Assembly: GCF_030463535.1 (NCBI RefSeq)
Contig: NC_132894.1
Location: forward strand, 28,044,625 to 28,108,624
Origin: Salminus brasiliensis
Lineage: Eukaryota; Chordata; Actinopteri; Characiformes; Bryconidae
DNA: 64,000 nucleotides
Reading direction: 5' to 3'
The notes under the pieces were generated by a model, which saw nothing but the letters and a program-made list of their open reading frames with translations, made no database searches and had not been told where the DNA came from. This document shows positions 1 through 19,492 of this stretch, piece by piece. Position 1 is the stretch's first letter; every line of letters begins with the position of its first letter. The position numbers and the translations under genes are program-made.

Positions 1-2073
1 AACTCATTCCATGTGTTTGAAGGCTCTGAAATATAGCGATGAAGGCAGAATGGGCTTTGTTTGTCTGTGTCTTTAAGAAGGGCAAGTTATATGCACTCAG
101 GCGATATCAGAGACTGAGGACAAGCTGTTCTGCTGTTCCGGAGCAGTGGGCTTTTCTCTCCTCCCCCCCTTTGACCTGCACTACAGCTCTCAGCCTGGGC
201 TATTAAAATCCAGCCAGCATCCCATTAATCTCTCATGTAGCTCAAATCCCTCAGCCGGCCATCTGATCCACACCTCTTACTGATCAATGAGATGAAGAGA
301 ATGAGTGCAGAGGCGCAATCTGAAGCTTCATTCATCTGATTCAAACATAGCCCATTCTGTCTGATGAATCCTTCACTCCCAGTTACTTGCTCCCACAATT
401 GAAAATAAAAAAGATCCTGTGTGATCCAGACACTTCCTATACACCTTACAATACTAGTTGTACTTTTAGGGTCAGGCTACAGTGGTGGTGCCGGCTGCCG
501 TTTAGGGTCAGGGTTAGTTTGGAGCCCCGGTGAGATTACAGATAAAAGCAGCTGTTACAGCTGATCCTGCTGTCCATGCGTGGGACGCTTGTGAAATAAT
601 AAAAGGCACAGATAGGACAAAGCCCCAAAAGAGCTCGGTGAACAACAGGCGGATCAGGTAAGCCTCACCCCCTCTACCCTTTCTCACGCACACTGTTAAC
701 AGCCAGCACAGGATCATCCCATGCTGTCTGCTGTAAACAGGCCAGCGTTCTACAGTTTCAAATTGGCCGGAGGGCTGGTGTGTAAACAAATTGGAAATGC
801 ATGGAGTGCTGCGTCATCGGCCAGGCCAAGCTTTGGAGATGATGCGAGACCGGGGTTTGTTACGGCCGTTGTTACCTGTTCACTGAATGACAGTTCCCCT
901 AATGGACAACAGGATTAATTATTTTGAGCTCCAACGCCCTGCTCCGGCTCCAAGGTCATAGAACGGGATTAATGATTGGTTGGGGGTAGGGGTTGTGTTG
1001 GTTGGAGCTGTCAGTCAGACAAGTAGTAATGGCTGGGGCTCTGAGGTGACATGATGGACAGTGTCAGGGGCTCTGTGGTGATCCTAGTAAGAACAGTAGA
1101 GGGTTGTTATAAAGACTGGGGGATACGTGTGTATGTGTGTGGGAGGGTGTGGTAGAACATGGGGCTTAGACATGGAGAGACAGTCCACATGCAGTGCACT
1201 TCCAGTCTGTTGACAGGCAGTTGCGACATGCTCCCAGGATTAGTGGCTCTGCAGACATTATGCCGTTGGTCTCTTAAAATAGAGAGAGATGGAGGCGGTC
1301 AAGAAAACAAAAGCGCGACGTCCACAAAGCAGCGATTCAGAGCAGTACTGGACTTGACCCACATCACACAGCCAAACGTGCATCTGTCCTTGCGCAGACC
1401 AGAACCAGAGCAGAAATGGCAGTGGCGGGGGCTGAAGGTAAGGGTGGCTGCAACAACACAACTGTGTGTGTGGGAGCTTGCAGAGGTTGATTTAAGAGCG
1501 AGGTATACACATTAATGTCAGAGTCAGCGAAACTTGAGTTTCTCACCACATCGACTAGGGCATTGTGTCGGGCTCTTGTTCAGTTTGTTGATTTCCCTTC
1601 TGAAATACATCTACAAAATGTCAGAAAACTGCTATGTACAATCGAGTGATCCCAGGTGTGGGATTGACAAACTCTGCTTGCCTCAGCCAGTGAGCATAAA
1701 GGCGTTTCTTGTTCATGATGCATCTAGATTTTGGCCAGAGTGGGGAAAACATATGACTGATTTGAAGAAACTAAATTTAAGGTTTATTTGGTTTTCCAGA
1801 GAAGGATAAAGTCTCCTTGTATCTCTGTTGTAGGACACCAGGCTTAATCCCTGTCTGGGAAATCGACTCAAAGTGCTTTAGCAGGGTTCCCACTTGCTAT
1901 GGAAAATCTGGAAAACCTGATAATTTAGAGACTTGTTTTCCAGTCATGTAAACACCAAAAACAAAAAAGGGAAAACATGGAAAAGTTGAGCTCAGAAGCC
2001 ATTAAGCCTCACATTTAAAAACACTAGGTTGAATGCTACATCCAGTGTGCGTGTGAATAAGCTTTTAATACGC

Positions 2074-2789
2074 TAATATCTGCAACAAGGCAGCTCTCCA
2101 GGAAGTTGCTTCCAGTGGGTTGCTGTCCACTGCTGTAGATTATTTGAGACAATCATTTTACACCACCAAAGAAGCTCTGGTCTCTTCAGCATGCTTCTTC
2201 AGTTCCAGTCCTGGAAGGCCAGCAGAGTCTGATGATTTTCCTGCTCAGAAACACCTGCTTCAACTGAATCTGTTAATTGCCAGGTTTAGTGGGTGCGTTT
2301 GAGGAGGGGAATTACTAAACTTATTCCATAGTATGTCAAGAGTGGGGACTCCCTGTAGTCTACAGTTTAAGTGTGGACATTCATGAATGTCTTGCATCAG
2401 TTGGGTCACATGGTCCAGCACTGGAGCTTGATGACCCTGGGCTACAGGCTTCTAACAGTCCGTTTGTGAAAATGTTGAAGAGCAAAAAACATTGATCTTT
2501 CATCTTCACCATTCAAAGCAGGGTTCTTCTGAGGGACAGTGTCCAGCAAAGTTTGGTCATTTTCCTCCTCAAACACGCCCACTAAACCTGGCAATTAACA
2601 GATTCAGTTGAAGCAGGTGTTTCTGAGCAGGAAAATCATCAGACTCTGCTGGCCTTCCAGGACTGGAACCGAAGAAGCATGCTGAAGAGACCAGAGCTTC
2701 TTTGGTGGTTGATGAAATGATTGTCTCATATAATCTACAGCAGTGGACAGCAACCCACCTCCTGGAGAGCTGCCTTGTTGCAGATATTA
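2074..2789. repeat. Long inverted repeat (fold-back element)
   Basis: Arm 2074-2307 is the near-exact reverse complement of arm 2564-2789, with a unique spacer of about 256 bp. Each arm starts at its outer end with taatatctgcaacaagg or its complement. The arms differ at a few scattered positions, mostly near the inner ends (gtgcg against acgcc). No transposase is present, so it looks like a non-autonomous fold-back or MITE-type element. A short related fragment occurs at about 11215-11345. Confidence 0.85.
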
Positions 2790-3559
2790 ACTCCAACCCA
2801 AATGTAACACCGCCTTTCAGCCAGTGTAAAGGCAGCGCTCCAGAAGCGTGGTTGGAGACAATGCAAATCTACAGCGTTAATGGAGCTTGAATGGTTTTTG
2901 TTGTGTTCCAGCTGCAGTTCTGAATTCGTACAGCTTGGTAGAACCCTTTGAGCTTTCGCAGTGTGTGGGACCTGCTTTAGATCCTTCTTTCTGGGGTGCA
3001 CAGCTGTTGGGTGACAGCAAGTGAGCGAGTGCACAGACCCGTCTGGAATGTGAGCTTAAGGAATAGACATTCTGCCTCACAAAGGACAGCCGAGGTTGTT
3101 GCCTGCTACCAAATCTAAGACTTGGCCGAGGTCCTGTTTATGAAGCCGGAGGGGGTCAGTTATTGCCAGGATTCCAGTGCTAGGTCTGTCCACACTGAGA
3201 CATGAGCGTCTTTATAAAGCAGCGTGTATGCGACCCACTGTGCTTTGGCCCACTGACCAGCTCTGTAAACAATTTGGCCTAGAAACACACCTGGCACTGT
3301 AAGGTTATTTCTAGCTATGTTGATAGGAACCAAGATATACATGACAGAGGTGATTACGAGCACGGCTGTGAGCTGAACAGCTATGTTGCCACGGGTTTGG
3401 AGACACAGTAATGATATTTTATTTTATAGTATAAATACTTAAAGTATTAAGTATTTAGTCTTATGATCAAATAAAGCTTATTGTTTGTGTGGATTTTAGG
3501 TTAAAGATTAAAACTTTAAATCCTGTTAAATAATTTATTGGTAATTTTACCCCATTTTC

Positions 3560-3985
3560 TACAATTTCCACAATTTAGAAGGCCAGTTACCCAATCCCTT
3601 GTTCATGTGAGCTTCTCTTATCACTAGCAGTGTCCCAACACATGGAGGTTGAAGACATGTGAAGCCAGCCAGCACCTCTTTTCGAACTGCCGCTGATGCA
3701 GCATCGCTCAACAGCCAAGGAGCTCAGATCAAATTGTGGCTTCCTAGCCTCTGATACAACAGCTAACAGGCCCCTGTGTTGACCAGCATCACACTAAGAG
3801 TGATGTGGGGAGAAATTACCATCAGTCCACCCCTGAAAGTAAAATTCCAATTGTGCTCTCCCTTACTCTGGCTGCTGATGGCAAGCAGCATGACCAGCAT
3901 GCAAATAAAGTGTGTTTATCCTACTATGATCCAGGCTGACTGAGCAACCTGACCAGCTCCCAGTTCCTTTTAAAGTATGCAGTCA
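3560..3985. repeat. SINE-like interspersed repeat, copy 1
   Basis: Shares with about 34740-35340 and 44085-44430 a core reading roughly agccagccagcacctctttt, then gctgatgcagcatcgc, then a region about an aggagtgatgtgggg-type motif. Three diverged copies within one window show a multicopy fish repeat. I cannot name the family with certainty. Confidence 0.55.
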
Positions 3986-4622
3986 AATCACTTTGTTTGT
4001 TTAAGTATCTTAAGTATCGTATTTTGTTTTGTTCATTGAAAGGCCACAAATGAACTTTTTGAGTTCTTCACTGCGGCACGTGGCAGATGAAATCATGTCT
4101 GTTAATAGTGCCGAGAGCACCCTCTGCTACAACAAAACCAAGGATCGGGAGTGAGTGGGACTTTAAAAGCAGATACCTGATCCATAAAAAAAATACCTGA
4201 ATTGACCAGGAGTCCCTGGATTGGATCGAGACATCCCTAATGTAAATGACTAGGGATGCATGGTGACATCAGAATCATACCAGTATCTGCAAATACTGTT
4301 TGTTTAGACGTGACCATAATTTCTAACCAATATTAATAATATAAGTGATGTATTGTTTTTACTTTGGAAGAGCGGAGTCTTGCTAGGCTACAGTGCTAAA
4401 CAATTTGCTGATCGTTTTGCTGCTTTTGTAACCCAAAGCCACATGATCCGATCCACTCCACATCCACATCTGCTAAAGAATGACTGCATTAACAACACTG
4501 CTTATATTTACAGTAAATTCTCAGGGTAACAGCTTCAGCCTGAACAGCAGAGTAGTACATCAGTACATCATCGACGTTTCTTTTTCCTATAAGTGAATCA
4601 GTGTTACTGTTTTTGTGCAGAC

Positions 4623-11670
<7,048 letters not shown>

Positions 11671-11807
11671 CCAAGCTGCACAAGTTCTCAAAAGAACGTA
11701 TCCATACATACCCCTATACTCATGCATGCTCCCTTTTAGATGAGATTGCATGCATCAGGGCCAGCAGCGTGCTGGTAATGACATTGCTGCTCAGGTTGAT
11801 GGGGCGG

Positions 11808-11813
11808 AATAAA
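11808..11813 (+). promoter_or_regulatory. Candidate polyadenylation signal of ampd3
   Basis: AATAAA 138 bp after the ampd3 stop codon. Other AATAAA motifs occur further on (for example near 12600), so the site used cannot be told from sequence alone. Confidence 0.3.
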
Positions 11814-13124
11814 ACCCTGCCACACTGTAGCCCACAATGTCTTCCAATCTTCCATGTCAAAGCAGGTATATGAATGTCTGTGTGCTGTTGCATGCGATTT
11901 TTGCACTTAGCGACACATCCTCGGCACTCCAGATGTAAAGTGGGTCAGGAACTTGGGAAGTGACTGGCGGTAGAAAGACAGGGGAATAGCTCCCCCTTGT
12001 GGAAATATGGAGAAAGCAATCTTGAGGCAAAGTGAGGTAAATCGTGGCCTTTGGCATGAGCCCTAATAGCTATTTCAATGAGACTATAGACAAAGGGACC
12101 GCTCCTGGTCACCCACACTTAACAAAACTTCATAACTGCTAAGTCCAGGTGAGTTTGAGCACAGAAATCCTCAAAATGTGCTGGATTGAGGTCCTTCAGA
12201 ACTGGAGCTAGACACCTCTAGACTAGCTGGACTGGCTGCCGATACAACAGTTCCAACTGTAGTAATGACTCAGATCTGGTCCATGTCCTTTATCCAGCAC
12301 AGCCACTACACCACAGCCACTGTGAGTTAATATATAAACTAGAGTAATTATTCATAAACCTCATTTGTTAAATGTGTTGGACACTACAAACAAAACACTT
12401 GAATCACTTGACCCATATATATCATGCTTTATTTGTTATTAGAAGTTCTTCATGATGTACTGTGTGTTTATTGCCTGCTGCCTCTGGTGGCCTTTTCATC
12501 CCACTTGATTTAGCAACTGGTCAGAAACATTGCACATACTGTATAAAGGTATATATTGTATACTCAACTGTACCTAAATATTCTTTATATTGTAGTGACT
12601 AATAAATTGTTCCATAGGAGGATGAAAAAGGGATGTCATTTTCAAGCCAAATATTTTGTGCTAAACATGAGAGAACATGGGTTACTGGTGTTCTCTGCTG
12701 TGAGAAAAGTGGAATGTTTGCAATTTGTGAAGGCCATCTAAAAGCTCACCTTTCTGTTCAGCTAAGATCAACTGAACCATTCTTACTCTGTGAGAGTGTT
12801 AAACTGGTGTTTTTCGTTGGGCTACCTTCATACGTTAATTCAATGAGTGGGACTTGTATCTACTGCTGTGCCACCTGTCTTGTCATTGGTGTCGTTTATG
12901 GAGAGGACACTGGGACAAGGCTTTTTTTTTTTTTTTTTGTGTCCTATTTTGTGATACAGCGATTGTTGAATTTGTGGGCAAATGCCAATATCCGATTTTT
13001 AGTGTCCTTATCTATTTATGCTATTTGGGACTACATCGTCTTGGGCTAGTGATACAGAGAAATATCTATTGTGTAAAAATTAAATACATTAATAACTAAC
13101 AATTCCACAGTAGTCCAGTTTAAC

Positions 13125-13480
13125 CTAAGCGCACAAAAATATTGGAACACCTGCTTATTCATTCATTGTTCAGTCATTTTTTTCTCTCCCTGAAATCAAA
13201 GGTATTAAACAAAAAACAAAAAAACTTTATCATGTTTCTGTTGGGGTTACTGTCTCTACTGACCAAGGAAAGCTTTGTATTGGATTTGACTGCATTCAGT
13301 GGCAAGAGCATTGATGAGGTTCTGAGAGTATTTGATGGAGCAACAACCATCTTTCCAGAGAACACAGTTCCACTGCTCTAAAGCTTCGTGCATAATGCAT
13401 CTGTAAATGTGAACACATTCCCTCTGGGGGGAAAAGTGTTTCTTACAACATCGCCTCAACACAAATCAAAATCCGTTTCT
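13125..13480. mobile_element. Non-autonomous DNA transposon fragment
   Basis: Begins aaaatattggaacacctgc and continues with ctgaaatcaaaggtatt, then gttggggttactgtctctac. I recognise this as the 5' half of a short DNA element abundant in otophysan fish. The opposite half of the same family appears in reverse at about 57620-58030. Confidence 0.55.
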
Positions 13481-14184
13481 TTCAAGTCCAAGATTGAGTG
13501 AATGTTTAGTTCTTAAAGAATATTGCTCCAAATGCTGCAACATATTGAGATGGTTTAAGGCTGACAATGTCCCCCAAAAAATGTAGAAACCAGCACATTT
13601 GTAAATAGCTTTCAGTGGAAGTCAGAATAAAATAAATCCAGCCCATGTTGGAGTGTGTCAATGTGAAGAACACCTTGCTAGCAAGATTGAGGATAACTAT
13701 TGACCCACAAACGGCAAACATGGCGGCCTACTGGCATTTTGCTCACCCTGGGGTGGTGGTTAAGCAAAGTATTAGACAAAATGTCACTTGTTGCTCATTG
13801 ACCATCAGCAGACCATTTCATACTTTTGTAAGTAATTTTTCTAACATTAAGGTCTTTGCATTCAAAGTCAGCTTGAGAAGATTATAAACTATCTGGGTGA
13901 TCTGAGGGTGGCCAGGCAGTGCCCAACGGTCAGCGGGGTGCCGACCTTACCAAGACACAGTTGAGTGATATATGCTCGATTTATGATCATTTATGGCAAA
14001 AATGGAAAAAAAAAAAACAAGGATGTCGCCGTAAAATGCCATGTTTTCAACTACTAATTGGCCCATTTATTATCTACTGTCATTTGGGGGGAAATATGTA
14101 CACAGGCCACATGTTTGTTGACCTCAGAGAATAACCGACTACAGAGTGAGGGCTTAGCTCAGCAAACACAGTTAAGATAACCTA

Positions 14185-14400
14185 ATCCTTTATTAGTCCC
14201 ACAGTGGGGAAATTCACAGTGTCACAGCAGTGAAGGGAGAGCAAGACACTCAAATGCAAAATGTAGATAAATTACCAATATATACACAAATAATAGAAGT
14301 AAAAAAAATAGAAAAACAATATTATTTACAGATAATTGCAAATTGACCCTTAATTGCACATGGGGGTGCGGAGGGGAAGGGGTATTGCACATTGTATTTT
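14185..14400. mobile_element. Probable retroelement 3' tail
   Basis: Contains cctttattagtcccacagtg followed by gggaaattcacagtgtcacagc and A-rich sequence. This is typical of the 3' tail of a common fish LINE or a SINE that borrows its tail. No reverse transcriptase is present. Confidence 0.45.
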
Positions 14401-15024
14401 TACATTGAGGGACCTCTGTTTCCTAACCCGTTTAACAAACGTTGTTAGCTAGTGTCTTTTTGGTGTTGGAGACATTGGAGTGGCCTGACAACAGCCATAT
14501 CTCAGAGAGTGAGTGCTAATAGTTGTTTAGTAACAGCTTATCCAGAGCGACTTCACTGTTTACTCCTCAACTGGAGTAACTAGTTAGCATAGCTAGAGAG
14601 CTAATATCCTTAACTAGTGCCAGCTCCAGCAGTCAGAGTGAGTGGCGTCACGTGTGCGGTCTTCACTGTGTGCAGTGTTGCCAACTCCTCAGTAAGGAAA
14701 GTGACTATTGGCTTTCCTAAAAGTTGCTAATCCACTTAATCTCCAAATTTGCATAATCGTCTGTAGAATAAAGAAAAAAAGTTGTGGAAGAGAACAAATA
14801 TTTTTGGGCTTTTTTCTGGCCATCACTTCACAAAAATATTTCATGACTTTAATGCTTTGTCTAGACCCACGTTACATCACTAATTTTTACATAAATAACA
14901 TACGTCACTTTTGTCCTGTGTTGTTAAATGTTAGCATATCTATATAATTTAATCAAGACTGTTATGTGGGGTGGAACTGCTACTCTATGGTCAACCCTTC
15001 TCCTTTATCTGGACTTGGGACCAG

Positions 15025-15080
15025 CAAAGTGACCTTAAAAGAGTCTCTTTGGCAAAGTGACCTTAAAAGAGTCTCTTTGG
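15025..15080. repeat. Tandem duplication, 28-bp unit, two copies
   Basis: Copies 15025-15052 and 15053-15080 are identical (caaagtgaccttaaaagagt onward). A second small exact tandem pair of 19 bp lies at 15431-15468. Confidence 0.9.
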
Positions 15081-15689
15081 TGACTTAGTTTGTTTTCTTT
15101 CTTTTTTTTAGTTTTTTTTTTTTTTTTAGTTTTGAGGTTGAGTGAGTGACTGAGACTGTAATTTGAATGCAGTGATTTAGTTTTGTTGATATTTACATCC
15201 TGCTCTGTAAATAGGGGGTGGGGTCAGCGGCGGCTTTGGCCATGCACAGTTCATTTGCAGTGTGGACGTGGAGCGGTGTGGGTCTCCTCTGAATGGAAGA
15301 CAGTGAATGTAGTGAGACGGGGCTCACAGCAGCACCCACTGCGGAGGACATTAGCTGAAAAACATGTCTCCAAAACTCTCCAATAACACCAGGAAAAGTC
15401 CCTAAGTTGGCAACGCTGACTGTGTGTGCTCTTACAGATTACAGATGTCCTTACAGATTACAGATGTCCTTTTCAATGCCCTTTACTGCTTTGGGGGACA
15501 AAAGAAGGGTTGCTTGCCAAAGTGCTGTGATTTCTAAAATGCTTAGTTGTTAATGGTTAGCTCAGTAAATGAATTATTATACGCTAACTTCTTTTTATGA
15601 CAATTGTACCAGGGCTAATTTATTCCAGTGGTGTAGATTTTTGCAAGATATTTTTGGATGAAATTAGGAACTGTCCTTGTGACTATTGT

Positions 15690-15950
15690 ATTGCTGTGTT
15701 CAGCGATTAGAGCACCATGCTATTTATGACAGGATTGTGGGTTCGATACCCGGGCTCGGCAAGCTGCCAATGTTGGGCAGTGCCCGTTACCCTCTCTGCT
15801 CCCCGGGCACCGCAGCAATGGCTGCCTACCGCTCTGGGCATGTGTGCACATGTTTGATCAATATGTGTGTATGTATGTGTTCACTGCACGGATGGGTTAC
15901 AGGCAGAGGCCAAACTCCACCTGTGTCCAAAACATGGTGAATACGCTTGT
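15690..15950 (+). mobile_element. tRNA-derived SINE
   Basis: Has a tRNA-like head with box A-like gcgattagagcaccatgc and box B-like gggttcgatacccgggc, followed by a body that includes ctgcctaccgctctgggc and ttcactgcacggatgggtta. It is too long and imperfect to be a tRNA gene. Confidence 0.6.
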
Positions 15951-16634
15951 CTAGTCTTGTCTTGTGGGGTCTGTAGTGATTCCCACCTCTAGAACATACA
16001 TCCTTATACCTAGGAGATTAAATGTGAGTATGATGTTAGCTAATCTAAAATCTTAGCTAAACTAAATGGCTAACTTTGTAGTTTGCCATCCTCACTCCAT
16101 GAAATTGGGTGCTAAATAAGGTAATAATTGACTGAGAATGTATAATTTCAGTAGCAAATGACATCAGGGTTGACTGGCTTGGCAACTACTTATTATATTA
16201 AATACTGTACACTACATTACTATATATGCTGTATTTGAGTCTGCTATCAAGCAGCTTGGCATAATGTTAGCTAGATAATTTGCTATTTAGCTGACTTTTT
16301 TTGTCATTTTAAATTTTTTTACCATTTTAGTTTACACTATTGCCCAGATAGATTATCACAGAAACTTAACATGAACCATTTAAAACACTCAGTAAAACCA
16401 TTATTTAAAACAGTAGCAGCCAGAAAAAGGTAGATTTATTAAAAACATCTCATTCACTAAAATATTATTTTACAAAGTACAAATATTATTTTTGAAAAGA
16501 ACATTGATGGCTACATGAAAAATGTTGGTTCAATAAAAAAAAATAAATAGCTACATATGCTTGATGCTGTTTCATAGAAGACATTCAAACAGTTGATGCA
16601 CTGCAGGGTGTCGCTGTCTGTGGTGTATGAGGGG

Positions 16635-16884
16635 CTACTCCTCTTCTCTGCTGTCAAGCTCATTCTCGTTCTCACAGTCCATGGTTACACTAACATCATC
16701 TGCATTCTCCACGTCCTGGTTTTCCACCTCCTTCACATCTTTCCCACTGCAGTTGTCCCACACCTCAGTCTCTATGCACTCCTTCTGCTGCTCCCCTTCC
16801 CACATCCCTGTAGAAGACTTGCTCCTAGAGCAAGAAAGAGAGTGGTCAGACAGTCAGTTTGTCAGGCCTGAAGATTTAATGCTG

Positions 16885-16969
<85 letters not shown>

Positions 16970-19424
16970 ATAGGAAAATAGGAAAAGTTGTGACTGATCA
17001 GATTATCTGATCTGTGTGAACTGGGAGAGGTCTTGGTTGGCAGCTGTATCTTAAAGAGACAGATGCGTTTACACTGCTATAACATGTGGCTCAATCTCAG
17101 ACCACCTCTTAGAGTGGTTTGAGTGATCGGATTTGTATCCCTTTTACATGCGTCTTGGGTGCATTTACACTTGTGTGGCTTGGCCTTATCCTGGTATACT
17201 GCGATACTTGGCACTTATCCTGCGATACTCAAGACAAATGAAGTGACCAGATGTTAACAGGGTCTCATACTGTATGTAGTCCTACATTGGAAACATATCC
17301 ATTTATTGTTTTTTAAATCATGATTGCCATCATTAATTGGTGTTTGTTCAGTTTGTCATACGTAGCCATAGGATGAAAAGGTGGAGGACAGTACAAGTGA
17401 CTCTAGGCCACAAAAGAAGCCAAGAGCATAGAGAAGCATAGATCAGATAAAATATTTGGGCATTGAATTTTATTTGTTAGCGCATATGGCAGGCATCCCT
17501 AAATGTGGGCATGACGATGTTTGCGTTTGTTTTGCCTGGAGTGATGCCACATAATTGTACCAATAAGTTGCCGGTGATGGGTTCACACTAAAGACATAGA
17601 ATAAATATTGGATCTGTGCCATAACATCAGAATTATGCTATGTGAACATTGTCATACTAATGTTTTTATTTGTGTCTGTTTATTTCGAGAATATCATTTA
17701 TTCATGTCTGATTTCAAGGCCATTACTTACATTTTGAAGTACCAAACAGCTACTATGGCGGCCAGTAGGAACGTGAAGATGGTTGTGATGAGCAGGGCAG
17801 TCGGGACGACTAGGAAATCAGACAGGAAAGGTAAGACGTTTTTTTGGACAATCTGTACAAAAGTCTGTATTTATTAACATGTGTAAACAGTTGTGAGCAG
17901 ATTACAATAAGGCACCAACCTCCAATGGTAGACTTTGAGCTGCTAAAGGCTAATGCTTGTTCCGTGTCATCTGGATAGTTCAGAGAGGGATTAAAAGATC
18001 GAGACCGCCCCGAGAAAGTAGACTGAAGATCAGGCCAAGAAGCAGAAGGAGCTGATGAAGTAGCTTTTACCCGTTTTGGAATTCCAGCAGTGGGTGATTG
18101 AGGCGTGCGTGGTGCAGCTGTCCCACTTGTGGTCGTATGCACTTGTGTTGTGGCCGCTTGAGCATGTGCTTCAAAATCTGCAGGTTAAAGAAGTAGATTA
18201 TTGTTATATAAGTGCTTGGCACAACCTATTAAGGCTGAACAGATTTGAAGTTTGGTAACATTGGCTAGTTGCCAGCGTATCCCACTTGTTTCCTTCCGTA
18301 TCATTACGTCTAAGCACCTCAGAGGAAATCGGGACAATTTCGTAGGCAGATTTTCCCATTTCCTCCAGATGCACTACTCTGTTCTGTTTTGTTGCCAAGG
18401 AAGACAAAAATTTGGCAAAGTGGAAGGAAGAAAAAACGTTAATTAGGGCTGTGGTGTTTGCCCACTAACAATCCATGCCATCTATAGAGATCAAAGAGTT
18501 CCCCCATTTGTTTCAGTATATATTTAGGAAGTTTAAGTTCAGTGAATGACTTAAAATGGTACAAAGTCTAGTGACCTCAAACGATACAAAAGTAAGCAGT
18601 AAATGGCCTGGGCTTTTGGAGAAAAACTGAAAAACAATGTAAACTGTAAGAAACAAGGGCTTTTTAGGGAATAAGTAATTGTTTAACAACTTACAGCTGA
18701 TCTGTAGCAATTGAAGAAAATTAAGCGTTAACATTTAATTCAAACAATTTACAAACCTTTTATCTGTATAAAAGCAATGTTGAACATACTGTGTTTCTGC
18801 AGTATTTAGACAACATTGAATGTTCATATTACTCACATAATGACTAAAAGGACACTTAACAAAGGAAGACATCTCTTAACTCTTAAATGAAGCTCTTTTC
18901 TTCAGAGAAATGACAAATGAAGCCAGAGTGTGGTGAGTACAGTTTCCTACACTATCAAAAGGCTATTGGAAACTGAAGTAAACTGAAGAGGTCTGGTACT
19001 GGATGAGATCTGACAGACTCAAGTGCACAACAGCATCAGAAGACAAGTTTCTGAGAATCAGCAGCTTGTGTGATAGGCGGCTCAACACCTTGTAGCAAAG
19101 CTTAACACGGGACCAAGTCTCAACTGTGAAGAGGAGTTAGAGCTGCAGGTTTAACAGGTAGAACAACAGTAAGAAAGTCAGATGGCTAAATAGGAAAAGC
19201 AGGCTTGCCTAGCCCATGCAACACTGCCAGTGGACTACTGAAAAAAACTGGGGATGCTCTAAAACCTTTGACCCGTTGTATATAAACATGCAAACTTAAT
19301 TCTGTGCTAGAGCTCTACAGTCTTTTGCTTTTGAGTTCCACAGTAATGGCATTTGCAATACTGATGTTGAAGAGGACTACAAATGCAAATGAGGCCTCTT
19401 TCAAAATTGGTAGCACTATAATGT

Positions 19425-19492
<68 letters not shown>

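Larger units (their letters stand above)
1..4622. other. Region upstream of ampd3 without a recognised gene
   Basis: No open frame here has family similarity that I recognise or exon-like borders. The stretch should hold the promoter and non-coding first exon of ampd3, because the first coding exon begins right after a splice acceptor (AG at 4619-4620), but I cannot place the promoter. It holds a fold-back element (2074-2789) and a SINE-like block (about 3560-3985), listed separately. Confidence 0.5.
11671..16634. other. Intergenic region between ampd3 and lyve1 (convergent)
   Basis: Holds the 3' untranslated regions of both genes and several repeats (listed separately). I looked for RNF141, which lies here in human, on both strands: no RING-type cysteine/histidine pattern and no recognisable N-terminal part. 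Open frames here are short and lack exon borders. Confidence 0.6.

Noticed and set aside
17757..17838. Plus-strand donor-like GGAAAG|GTAAGA at 17829 after an open stretch
   Set aside because: The stretch is the antisense of the lyve1 membrane exon; the donor-like motif is coincidental.
18204..18407. Open frames of 60-70 residues in lyve1 introns and flanks
   Set aside because: Random length for this base composition, no family similarity and no exon borders.
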